Made by a program: the position numbers and the translations under genes
Shown here: in pieces, positions 32,611-43,487 of the stretch
Layout: each line of letters begins with the position of its first letter
How positions within the stretch are numbered: position 1 is the stretch's first letter
Assembly: GCA_037176725.1 (NCBI GenBank)
Contig: JAZBRS010000026.1
Location: 152,655,501 to 152,719,500, forward strand
Direction: 5' to 3'
DNA: 64,000 nucleotides
Source: Posidonia oceanica
Lineage: Eukaryota > Streptophyta > Magnoliopsida > Alismatales > Posidoniaceae
The notes under the pieces: generated by a model
Told to the model about the DNA's origin: nothing
The model's database searches: none
The model's input: only the letters and a program-made list of their open reading frames with translations

Positions 32611-35114
32611 TGTAGACACCCCGTTTTAGCAGCTGGTCGTTGGAGGATCCTTGGAGACTCACTCGGAAATGGCATACTCAACCAAAACCTCAAACCCCAT
32701 TTCAAACCCACCAAAACCTCAACTCATTTAAACCTTAACCAAATCCAAACCTAAAACCCCATTTCAATCCCAACTTAATCCCTAAACCCAATCCAAAACC
32801 TTAAACCTCAACCAAAACCTCATTTAAAACATCACTTTAAACCCCAAGCCCATTTCACACCAAGACCCACAAACCATTTAAACTCATTTCCCACCTAAGC
32901 CTTAAAACAATTTAACCTCAAAGCCCAAATCCCAAGCTCAGCTAGCCCAACCCACTGAGTTTCACATGCTGTCGCCAATCCCAGCGGCGACCAGTCCAGT
33001 CGCCTCTAATAGTGGCGACTAGGTTTGGCGCCATCGAGACAGGCGACTCACTGTGAAATTCTCCCGCCGTGCACTCGTTTGGACTCTTCCGGCCACCCCC
33101 TAGCCGAACTCCTCCTCGCCGTGCACGCCACCCCCTTAAAGAGCACGCCTGCCATCTGACCTCGCTCCCATGCACGCCATCTCCGCCGCGAGCTCTAGGG
33201 CGTGTCCCTGCCACCGTCCTTCTTACCAGACGTCGATAGAACAAAACCGGCGACCTCCACGTTGAACCCATCGCCACACCCACAATCCAGAGCCTCCAAG
33301 TGAGAATTCAAGATCCCAGAGAGAATCCCCGAGCCTCTTTGTGCGATTCCGAGCGATCCCGAGTGATTCCAGAGCCATCTGTGCCCACCGTTGCCACACG
33401 AGCTTGCCTCCGGTCATCTTCTCCACCTCTAGCCGCCATCTCCGGCGAGCTCCACAGGTGAAGTCTCTCACCCTTTTGCGTGCTTGAAGGCTCGGGAACC
33501 TTCCCGACCTTCCTCCCTTGCCGTCTGACCACCCAGGTGCCCCTCTTGCATTCCCGGCCATCCCTTCGGCCGACAAGTCGCGGCAATGCCGGTGAACCGC
33601 TGACAGAGGTGGGAAAGAGGCACTAGCCCCTTCCCACTACCCTTGTTTGCTCCCTTCATCTCCTCCTCGTCCCCACGGCGCTTCACAGCCACCTCATTGT
33701 GTCGCCGGCCGCTCTCGTGGCCGACACTCGATGAACTCCGACGGTGCAAGGTGGAGGAGGTGGGTGGAGCGATTCGGACTGCCATTTCCCACACAGAAAG
33801 TGTGGTTGTGATGGTGGGAACGCCGTTGTGCTTCCCCGATTAGCTCCAAGTTTTTTTGCCTTGCCTGCGTCACGTGCTCTAGCAAAGAAGTTCGCCTCTG
33901 GACTGCTAGTTGAGCTGCCGCTCGAACTGGCGACTCACCTGCGTTTCTAGCAATCCGTAGGCCGATCTTTGAGCCCTTGCTCCATGTGACTCAGACCACC
34001 GTTTTATATGATTTTTGCTTGTTTGTGTTCATGGATGAATGGTATTTATGCTCATGCATTCAATTGTTAGTTTTCATCACCATGGATGCGATATTTGGCT
34101 ATGGAAGTTGGCCTACGGACTGCCAGTTGAGCCGCCGCACCAACCGGCGACTAAACTGTGTTCTTTAACAGTCCACCAGCTGAACTTTAGGCCGTTGTAT
34201 CTCATGATTCATGTTTCCATTTTGCAAAGTAATTGCATGTTGTTAAACCTAGTTATGCCCTCTACATTTTTACATATTTGATTTCGTATTTTGCATCGTC
34301 TGAGTATCCTTTTGCTGGCGATGAAGTTGGTTGTCTGCAGCAGTGAGCAGCAGGTGTCGTCGCCTCTCTTACAGGCGACTAGTGCCGCTGCCGCCCAGAG
34401 TGGCGCCTCGTGTCGCCGCCGCTCACACTGGCGACGTGTACTGCCACCCAAATGACCAATGACCCAACCCACTGTTCAGACAGTAGACAGATGCCCCTTG
34501 TTTGTTGCTTTGTTTTTCATCCGCTTAACTTGTTTACCCCTGTTTAAGCTTTCCTAACATGTTTACCATTGCATCATAGCATCTTAGTTGTAATCACCCA
34601 TGTTTTGCATTTATCATTTAAATACAGCATGTTTAAATGGCATTTAAGCAAGTAAAGCATACATTAGGCATTCATAACATCTATCGCCCTCGGGTGTATA
34701 GTAAAGGCAGGCATTGCTGACATTCCTGCATATGCGAGCGAGTAGCCTAGAAAGACCGATTCTGGGCATATCAGGGGTGCCTAACACCCTCCCCATGCGT
34801 AACAGGAGTCCTTACCCTTTCTCTTGGCCCACAATGACCATTATGCCCTTATCCTAGGCACGAGTCATTTATTTTTGCATAGCATTACACCCATTTGCAT
34901 GTTTTAATGCTTTTCCTGGGTTTTCCTCGTCTTCCGATTTAATAGACTAGGTGGCGACTCCGAATTTGCTTTATCTTTGTTTTTCCACCCTTTTCTGGTG
35001 TTTACGAATCAAGTTTCCTTCCTCGGATCCACCTACTATCAGTGGCCTATCATCGGTCGGTGCGCGTGGGCTTGGGCAGCATGCATGGACGTGTCGATTT
35101 TCAAGGTTGCTACA
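32611..35114 (+). repeat. 3' LTR of element T
   Basis: 2504 bp, homologous to 22618-25062 over its length, with scattered substitutions and small indels. Ends CTACA at 35114. It holds the GTCGCC-N9-GGCGAC stem-loops at 32971-32991, 32999-33019 and 34359-34379, the GGGTGCCTAACACC motif (about 34775) and the second primer-site core at 34952-34961. Confidence 0.9.
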
Positions 35115-36030
35115 ATGGGCCAACTGTGTTCATGAGGCGGGATGGATATGTTGCGGTCTTGAGCCAACTGATTGGACTCTCCACAGTTGATTGCAAACAA
35201 AGATTGATCTGCTCCGACGGGCCTGTGCCCATGCTCCGCCTGGAATACTTCGACCAAGTTGCCAAGTAGCGTGCCGTGCTCAGAGATGAACTGTGGCTCC
35301 GGGATTTTATTACTCGCTTCTTATGGGAGTTAATATTCAGTCACGGTCAGATGACAGTTGTGATTGAGGTTGCCAAAATTGCACTTGCTGTGGTGACTCG
35401 GTAGATCGACCTAGCACCAGTAGTCCTAGCAGAGACTTATCGTGGACTGGACCACATCTCACACCGCTGTTGCCACTTCCACGGTTGCGGGGCCTTAGTG
35501 AAGGTTTGGCTGGCTGGACACCTAGGGATGGACATTCTGCACCCACAGAGATCCCTTCGAGACTTACTACAGTAGTGGCCATGCTCGAACTATTCAGAGT
35601 GTCTGCGAGGAGTACGAGAAGCTGGCTAAGCTGACTGAGGATGCGGTAACCTAGTGCATCATCCCATCCACAATTGAATCCTTCACTGTCTTCTTCAGCG
35701 CTCGTGACATGCGACTAGTTGTGCTGTCGGGTTTCACCGAGGGGTGTTGAGTATCATCCTATCCAGGTCATGCAACAGTTCGGCTTTCAACAGGACGCCT
35801 TTGTTGATAGTACAACACCCAAGCTTCTTCAGCCCTATCTGCTCAACTCAACTGCCGCAACAGCGGAACTAGCCCACCTGATGCGCCATGGGGTACAGTC
35901 GACAGACATTGTGGCTGTGAAAGACTCAGGGTGCACTCCTGAATATGTGACCGAGGTGCAAGAGCTCTGACCCATCAACGAGATCCCGCCTGGCGCCCCT
36001 CTATTCAGTGATACCAGGAGCTCCAAGAAA
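35115..36030 (+). pseudogene. Plant-mobile-domain-like protein, second part
   Basis: Continuation of the frame cut at 22617. It contains PTVFMRRDGYVAVLSQLIGL, a tryptophan-rich segment around 35290-35350, and LAETYRGLDHISHRCCHFHG with GALVKVWLAGHL (about 35430-35525). Several stops (for example near 35269, 35401, 35571) and at least one phase change show it was already broken. The first part and this part are in different phases across the ATGGG site, so a frameshift exists apart from the insertion. Function of the family is unknown. Confidence 0.55.
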
Positions 36031-36519
36031 GCGCGAACTCGTTAAGGCACTTGTGCAGTTGCTCACCCTGTTTAGGGCTTATTGTATCTTCGTTTCGCCT
36101 AGCTATGGGCATGTAACTAAGACTTAATCAATGCAAAGATGTTTGTTGTGACATTTGCTTGTGTGTTGAGTTTGCCTTTCATAACTCGATGAATGCATGT
36201 TCTCGCACAATCATGTCTTGAGCCACTTGTCCGGTTTGCTGTCAGAATACTGCATTGAACTCGTGCATCAAACCCCTCAGAACTACGAGGAGGGCACTAT
36301 CAGACCCTGACAGTTTACAAGAGTCAGAAGCAGCTGCCGGAAGTCTCAATGCGGGAATAATGTAGGAAAGCCCCTGCATTTTATCAGAATATCAGAATCT
36401 CTGCAGATCAATGCAGGAACTACTCCAAGTAGCTCCCAAACAGGATACTCAGTTGCAGCATCCATCAATTGCCATGGGATCAAGCAAATCCGCCGAACAC
36501 CCTCAGCCGGATCTTCATC
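36031..36519 (+). other. No recognisable gene (element O)
   Basis: Unique sequence between the broken mobile-domain-like frame and the hairpin module. No motif or convincing frame was seen. Confidence 0.4.
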
Positions 36520-36670
36520 CGGGCTAGTACCCCCTAACTACTCGGTCGGCAAACACATCAATTTTGTCCATTCTTTGCATTTCGATTCCAAAGGCGCTTC
36601 GGCTGACCCCTGGTACCCTCTTATTGATACCAGAGGCATCTTTTCGGCTGCCCTATGGTATCACTTTTCA
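36520..36670 (+). repeat. Conserved hairpin module of element O
   Basis: Homologous to the modules of T at 29901 and 30768: GGCTAGTACCCCCTAACTA, GGCAAACACATCAATTTTGTC-like sequence, then an imperfect stem (CCTGGTACC with GATACCAGAGG, 36607-36636) and a TATGGTATCAC. It directly precedes the 71-bp array. Confidence 0.75.
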
Positions 36671-36674
36671 TTAA

Positions 36675-37850
36675 CCTTTTCGGTCGATAAGTCCGAAACT
36701 TATCACTTTTCATTTGCTTTTCTGGTCGATGAGTCCGAAACTCATCCTTTCCAGTCGATAAGTCCGAAACTTATCACTTTTCATTTGCTTTTCCGATCGA
36801 TGAGTCCAAAACTCATCCTTTCTAGTCGATAAGTCCAAAACTTATCACTTTTCATTTGCTTTTTCAGTCAATGAGTTCGAAACTCATCATTTCCGGTCGA
36901 TAAGTTCGAAACTTATCACTTTTCATTTGCTTTTCCGGTCGATGAGTCCAAAACTCATCCTTTCCAGTCAATAAGTCTGAAACTTATCACTTTTCATTTG
37001 CTTTTCCGATCGATGAGTCCGCAACTCATCCTTTCTGGTAGATAAGTCCAAAACTTATCACTTTTCATTTGCTTTTCCGGTCGATGAGTCCGAAACTCAT
37101 CCTTTCCGGTCGATAAGTCCGAAACTTATCACTTTTCATTTGCTTTTCCAGTCGATGAGTCTAAAACTCATCCTTTCCGATTGATAAGTCTGAAACTTAT
37201 CACTTTTCATTTGCTTTTCTGGTCGATGAGTTCGAAACTCATCCTTTCTGGTCGATAAGTCCAAAACTTATCACTTTTCATTTGCTTTTCTGGTCGATGA
37301 GTCTGAAACTCATCCTTTCCGGTCGATAAGTCCGAAACTTATCACTTTTCGTTTGCTTTTCTGGTCGATGAGTCTGAAACTCATCCTTTCTGGTCGATAA
37401 GTCCGAAACTTATCACTTTTCATTTGCTTTTCTAGTCGATGAGTCCGAAACTCATCCTTTCCGATCAATAAGTCTGAAACTTATCACTTTTCATTTGCTT
37501 CTCCGGTCAATGAGTCCAAAACTCATCCTTTCCGGTCGATAAGTCCGAAACTTATCACTTTTCATTTCCTTTTCCGGTCGATGAGTCTGAAAATCATCCT
37601 TTTCGGTCGATAAGTCCGAAACTTATCACTTTCATGTGCTTTTCTAGTCGATGAGTCCGAAACTCATCCTTTCCGGTCGATAAGTCCGAAACTTATCACT
37701 TTTCATTTGCTTTTCCGGTCGATGAGTCTGAAACTCATCCTTTCCGGTCGATAAGTCTGAAACTTATCACTTTTCATTTGCTTTTCCGGTCGATGAGTCT
37801 GAAACTCATCCTTTCCGGTCAATAAGTCCAAAACTTATCACTTTTCATTA
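36675..37850 (+). repeat. 71-bp tandem array of paired stem-loops (element O)
   Basis: About 16 copies. Each unit has two half-units: GATAAGT, loop CCGAA, ACTTATC; and GATGAGT, loop CCGAA, ACTCATC. They are separated by CACTTTTCATTTGCTTTTCC and CTTTCC spacers. Arms are almost unchanged between copies (one clear exception near 37590), whereas loops vary among CCGAA, CCAAA, CTGAA and TCGAA. Most loop changes are of the CpG-decay type. The array lies in the 3' untranslated part of the element. Non-coding. Confidence 0.95.
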
Positions 37851-38151
37851 ACTTTTCACAGCTCAGCACATAGCATTGCATTATCCACAACATCTGCACA
37901 CACACATGCATCGCCCGCGTCTCCCTCAGTGGAGTTCAGCGTGACAAGTATTAGTGCAAATATTTCATCAGCATCAGCATTCACACCTGCATTTGCATCC
38001 GCATTGTGGCAACGAGTCATTACCTTCAGTGCATCCGCTGGATAAGTGACTCATGCCAATAGCGTCTGTGCTCTCGTCGATTCGGACAGGGTGTCTTGTC
38101 AACCCTTAGCAGCGGCCTCGGTTCCCTTGACCTCGCTCAGGGAGGGGCATC
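37851..38151 (+). other. 3' end of element O with polypurine tract
   Basis: Unique sequence ending in CAGGGAGGGGCATC (38138-38151), a polypurine tract directly before the LTR. No gene is recognised. Confidence 0.65.
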
Positions 38152-40532
38152 TGTTGACACCCTATTTTGGCAGCTGGACATTGGTGGTTCTCTCTGGAAC
38201 CTCGCTTAGACCGTGGCATGGCAATCCGAAACCCTAACCCCACTCAAACCACCTTCTCACCCAAACCAAATCCTAAATCCAACCTAAACCCTAAACCCCA
38301 CTTAAACCCCACTCAAACCCTAACCTAGACCAAAACCATCAAACCTACTCAAACCCTAAACCCTAGACCAACCTTCAACCTAAAGCCCACATCTTAAACC
38401 ACCCAATACCTTAAGACCTATCCAAACCCAGTTTACACCAAAGCCCCCAACCCATTCAACCCAAAAACCGAACTCCCAAGCCCAACAGGCCTAGTCCTCT
38501 GGATCTCACGCACTGTCGCCTGTCCCAGTGGCGACTAGTGTTGTCGCCGCTAATAGCGGCAACTCAGTGTGAGAAACAGAGTAGTCCCGCCATCTGTTTG
38601 AACTCTCCCACGCTGCACGTTTGGACGCTTCTGGCTACTCCTCCCACCTTGCCCTGACACCCCCACGACCTGCACCCACACCACCACGTCCTCCCACGAT
38701 CTCCCCACCTTGCCCTGCTACCAGGACCCCTTTGTGCGGCTTGATTGAACAAAACCACAACCCAACACCCATTCCTCCATCACCGTCGAACCGAGAGAGA
38801 GCCAGAAAAAATTCCAAGCGATCCTAAGCAAACCAGAGCCTCCCCTCGTGCGAGAGAGAGAGTCTAGAGTGCTACCCAGCTGTCAGGCCACCGGTCCGGA
38901 GCTTCCCATGCCCACAGTCGCCGAGCCAAGCTCGTCGTCCGGTGCCGCATCCGTCCGTCGCCGTTCACCTCTCCGAACGGCTCCACAGGTGAATCCTCTT
39001 CCCCATTAGCACGGCTAAGGCCTCGAGAACCTTCCTGGCCTTCTTCCCTCACTGCCTGAATCGCCAAGCCCGCTCCTCGCATTTCCGACCATCCCCTCGG
39101 TCGGTGACGCGCGGCGACACTAGCGAGTTTCAAGCGGAGGCGGGAAAGAGGCGGCGGCCACTTCCTTTAGCTTGCATTGCATCCCTCGCGTCCCTCTCAC
39201 CTGTACGAAGCTTCATAGCCCGGTTCTTTGGATCGCCGGCCGCTCTAGTGGCCGAAATTCATCGAACTCCGACGGCGAAGAGGAGGGGGACAGGTGGAGC
39301 AATCCACTCACCCATTTCCCACACTAAGAGTGTGGTTGTGTTCGTGGGAATGCCATCGTGCTTCCCCGATCAATGGCGGCCCATTTCGCGTCACCGAAGT
39401 CGCGCACTTCGACGTCGAAGTCTGGCACCCGAACTGTCGCCAGTCGAAGTTTGAGCCGGCGTATCTCGTAGCTCAGACGACCATTTTGCATGTTGATTGT
39501 ATGCTTTTACTCGTGGATGTATGCTCTTCATTTTCATGTGTTTAGTTGCATGATTTGCATCACCGAAGGTGCGAGATTTGGCGACAAAGTTCGGCCACTG
39601 GACTGCCAGGTGAGTCGCCTGTCCTAGCGGTGACTCACCTCGTATTTCAGGCAATCCCTTGGCTGGACTTTGAGCTGGCGTATCTCATGGCTCAGGCATC
39701 CATTTTGCATACCGATTGTATGGTTTTGTTTCTAAATATGCCTTCTGTATTTCCATGTATTTTGTTTCGTGTTTTGCGATGATTGTATGCCCCTTAGCCG
39801 GCGATGAAGTTGACTGTCTGAGGCAACTAGTAGAGGGCTCTGTTGCCTGTCTGACAGGCGACCTGTACCGCCACTGCTCCTACCGGCGACATGCCCTATC
39901 GCCACGATAACAAGCGACACATGCCTAAGCTCAGATAGTGGACAGAGCCACCTGTTTGCCGCTTTGCCTTGACTTGCTTAGTTTTGGTTTTGTCTCCTTG
40001 GTTTAATTATCATTACATCATGTTGATTCAACTTTAATTAGTCATTTTGGCATGGTTTTGCTAAGCCTTGCATGGTTTATAAATGCATCTTGCATACCGC
40101 CCTCGGGCGAACATAAACTGGTGTATTACGCCAACATAAGCCACACAAGAGCTGATTGGCCAAGAAAGACCGACTTCCTCGGGCGTGTCGAGGGTGCCTA
40201 ACACCTTCCCCACGCGTAATAGGAGTCCTTACCCTTTCTCTGGACCGCATTGACCTTGTGTCATACACATTCGGGTCAGATTAGCATATTTTCAAACTGC
40301 ATGAGTTTTCTGCATGTTTTCGCATACGATTTTCCTAGTCTCCCGATTTTAATAGATTAGGTGGCGACTCCATGTTTTTTTCTCTTGTTTTCCTTTGCGT
40401 TCACCCCTGCTATTCTGGTGTTTTTCGTGTCGATTTCCCCTCGGATCCACCACTTAGCCGTGGCCCCTCTCCCCGGCCGGCGCGCACGAGCTTTGGCAAC
40501 GTGCGACTGCGTCACTGAGAACAATCGTAGCA
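38152..40532 (+). repeat. 3' LTR of element O (end approximate)
   Basis: Starts TGTTGACACCCTATTTTGG and is clearly related to the LTRs of T, though more diverged than they are from each other. U3 has four AAACCCTAA words (38231-38360), stem-loops at 38515-38535 and 39614-39634, the GGGTGCCTAACACC motif (about 40192) and the primer-site core TGGCGACTCC at 40362-40371. The end is placed at GTAGCA (40527-40532) because the chromovirus pol frame resumes immediately after. Confidence 0.8.
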
Positions 40533-43452
40533 ACAATTACCTCTACTTCTTCGGAGTTGGGCGTTCACAACATCTCAGTGGTGTGTGAATATCTCGACGT
40601 TTTTCCTGAGGATTTTCCTAGCATGCCACCTCGCAGGGAGGTAGAGTTTACCATTGAGTTGGCCCCGGGAAGCAGTGTTGTTACCAAAAATCCTTATTGT
40701 ATGGCACCAACTGAGTTGCAGGAACTCAAGGCCCAATTGCAAGAGTTACTGGACAAGGACTTTATCAGGCCAAGTGTATCTCCGTGGGGAGCACCTGTCT
40801 TGTTCGTCTGTAAGAAGGATGGTTCGCTCCGTTTGTGCATTGACTACTGGATGTTGAACCAACTTACAGTAAAGAACAAGTATCCCTTGCCCCGTATTGA
40901 GGACCTGTTTGACCAGTTGCAGTCTACATTTGTTTTCTCTAAGATAGATCTGAGATCAGGATACCACCAGCTAAGGATACATGACTCAGACATTCAGAAG
41001 ATTGCCTTCCGGACGTGGTACAGCCATTATGAGTTTACGATTATGCCCTTCGGCTTAACCAACGCCCCTGCCGCATTCATGGAGTTGATGAACCAGATCT
41101 TCAAGCCCTATCTAGACCAGTTTGTAGTGGTCTTTGTGGATGATATTTTGATCTACTCTCTTGATGAGGACTCTTATGCCCTACATATGCAGGCGGTGCT
41201 GGATATTCTGAGGCAGCACCTGTTGTATGCCAAATTCTCCAAGTGCGAGTTTTGGTTGAGTGAAGTTATGTTCCTTGGCCACCTTATCTCTGGAGATGGC
41301 GTCAAAGTGGACCCCGCCAAGGTTGAGGCAGTTAGCAACTGGGAGAGACCCAAGACAGTGACTGAGATCAGGAGTTTCCTAGGATTGGCAGGTTACTACC
41401 GGAGGTTTATCAGGGATTTCTCTTCTATTGCATCATCCCTGACAGTTCTGACCAAACAGGGGGTTCCGTTCATCTAGGACCACAACTGTGAGGCAAGTTT
41501 CAACTAGTTGAACGCTCATCTGACAACAGCTCATGTTCTGGCCTTGCCTTCTAGTAGTGGAGGCTTCACTGTGTACAGTGACGCTAGTTGTGTTGGGTTG
41601 GGCGGTGTTCTGATGCAACGTGGCAATGTGGTGGCGTATGCCTCTTGTCAGCTGAAGGACCACGAGAAGAACTACCCTGCCCATGATTTAGAGATGGCTG
41701 CCATAGTGTTCGCACTCAAGCTCTGGCGACACTATCCGTATGGGGAGCAATTCGTGGTCTACACTAATCACAAGAGTCTCAAGTATATATTTACTCAGAA
41801 GGACCTCAACATGCGGCAGAGGAGGTGGGTGGAGTACCTCAAGGACTATGACTTCAGCTTGTCCTACCACCCTGGGAAGGCCAACGTGGTCGCCAATGCT
41901 CTGAGCCGGCGTACGCACGTCATGGCGAGCCTGATGGTCAAGGAATGGATCATGCTAGAGGATCTGGTTAATTGTAGACTCAAGAGACTACATCGGAGAG
42001 CGGATGAGGCCTACATGGCAAGCCTATCTATTTGCCCCAAGCTGATGCAAATCATTATTGCCTGTCAACAGATGGACCCTTTCGTCCAGGCGACTGTGGA
42101 GAAGATGGAAGCTGGGGATACACCTGAGTTCTCTTTCGGCATGCAAGAGGAGTTGAGATATGATCAACGCCTGTATGTGCCCCAGCATGAGGAAGCCAGG
42201 CGGAGGCTACTGGACGAAGTCCACTGATCCAAGTACACTATACATCCGGGGAATATGAAGATGTACCAAGATCTGAGGAGGAATGTTTGGTGGCCTGGCA
42301 TGAAGAAAGAAGTGGCTGACTATGTGGCAAAGTGCATGACTTGCCAGCTAGTCAAGGCAGAGCATCAGAGGCCTGGAGGAACCTTGCAGCCGCTAGACAT
42401 TCTTGAATGGAAATGGGAACACATCTCGATGGACTTTGTGACTGGGTTGCCGCGTACAGTGAGGAAGAATGACACTGTGTGAGTAATCGTAGATCGGTTA
42501 ACCAAGTCAGCTCATTTTCTTGCAATCCGGGTGAATCTCCATTTGTGGCGGTTGGCAGAACTGTATGTATCGGAGATGTTCGAATGCATGGTGTTCCAGT
42601 ATCCATTGTGTCTGGCAGAGACACGCGGTTTACCTCGAGGTTCTGAAGAATTCTGCAGGAGGCTTTTGGCACGATCCAGCCCCAGTCGGATGGCGAAACA
42701 GAGAGGACCATTCAGACGTTGGAGGACATGCTAAGAGCTTGTGCCATTAATTTGCAAGGAAGTTGGGAGGACCACCTGCCGTTGGTTGAGTTTTCTTACA
42801 ATAACAACTACCACGCTAGCATCAGAATGGCATCATATGAGACTTTGTATGATAGGCCCTACAGATCGCCGGTTTGCTGGAGCGAGGTAGGGGAGCAACA
42901 GCTTCTTGGTCCTGAGATTGTGCAGCAATACGCAGATAAGGTGGACTTGATCCGCAAAAGGCTTGTAACTACACAGAGTCGGCAAAAGAGTTATGTCGAT
43001 CAAAGGCGGAGACCGCTGGAGTTCCTGGTGGGGGACCATGTGTTTCTGAAGGTTTCACCAACCAAAGGCGTGATGAGGTTCGGCAGGCGCGGGAAGCTAA
43101 GTTCCCACTACATTGGCCCGTACCAGATCACGAAGAGGGTTGGCGAGGTGGCCTATAGATTGGCCCTACCACCAGAGCTATTAGCAATGCACGATGTATT
43201 CCATGTCTCCATGCTGAGGAAGTGTCTGGCTGACGTGTCATAGGTGATCCCTGTTCAGCCAGAAGTGCTCCAAGAAGATCTCTCTTATGTTGAGGATGCT
43301 GTCTAGATTATTGACCAGAGGGAACAGGTGTTGCGGAACAAGGTGATTCCGCTGGCTCTCGTGCGATGGCAGCATCATGGAGCTGAGGAGGCCACTTGGG
43401 AGTACGAGAATGACATCCTTCCTCGGTACCCACACCTTTTCACCTACCGTTG
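40533..43452 (+). pseudogene. pol: pol of a Tekay-like chromovirus (element K), 5' truncated by O
   Basis: Begins in the linker between protease and reverse transcriptase ([11 protein letters not shown]). RT has [32 protein letters not shown] and the catalytic FVDD near 41135. RNase H covers about 41550-41920 (SDAS at 41577, a DLEMAA, and DALSR-like NALSRR). The integrase zinc domain and the first part of the core (about 42240-42480, SMDFVTGLP) are followed by a frameshifted part (42490-42720), a readable frame again at 42719-43243, and a C-terminal chromodomain-like stretch with HGAEEATWEYE and RYPHLF (about 43370-43440). Stops at 41476, 41504, 42225, 42479, 43241 and 43303 break it. The chromodomain and LTR start place it in the chromovirus group, close to Tekay. 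Confidence 0.9.
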
Positions 43453-43487
43453 ATTTCGGAGGTGAAATCCTTTTTAAGTATTTATGG

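Larger units (their letters stand above)
22618..35114 (+). mobile_element. Element T: complete, pol-less Tat-like LTR retrotransposon
   Basis: Bounded by two related LTRs (22618-25062 and 32611-35114), both starting TGTAGACACCCCGTTTT, with a perfect ATGGG target duplication. A Tat-type primer site (25064-25081) and polypurine tract (32597-32610) are in place. The internal 7.5 kb carries a decayed gag-like region (26162-28270), an A/T-rich stretch, two hairpin modules each followed by a tandem array, and a third degenerate module. No RT, RNase H or integrase motif is present on either strand, so T depended on another element for movement. It is inserted in the mobile-domain-like frame of O. 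Confidence 0.9.
16679..40532 (+). mobile_element. Element O: Tat-type LTR retrotransposon, interrupted by T
   Basis: Runs from the right end of D to the end of its 3' LTR. Parts in order: pol pseudogene (16841-20713), post-pol region, a plant-mobile-domain-like frame (22342-22617, continued at 35115), element T as an insertion (22618-35114), a conserved hairpin module (36520-36670), a 71-bp hairpin array (36675-37850), a polypurine tract (38139-38151) and the 3' LTR. Its gag and 5' LTR would be left of D, outside the window. That the pol and the 3' LTR belong to one element is inferred from order, strand and matching lineage. Confidence 0.6.

Noticed and set aside
36675..37850. Hammerhead-ribozyme-like phrase GATGAGTCCGAAAC in the 71-bp array
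   Set aside because: It resembles the conserved hammerhead core, but the bases that must stay unpaired lie in a GATGAGT/ACTCATC stem, and the second helix and correct CUGAUGA start are missing.
30196..37850. Tandem arrays as CRISPR
   Set aside because: Units are directly adjacent without unique spacers, in a plant retrotransposon context. They are hairpin satellites, not CRISPR.
38225..38480. Interstitial telomere tract
   Set aside because: AAACCCTAA words are scattered and interrupted, and parallel diverged copies exist in the LTRs of T, so this is LTR sequence rather than telomeric DNA.
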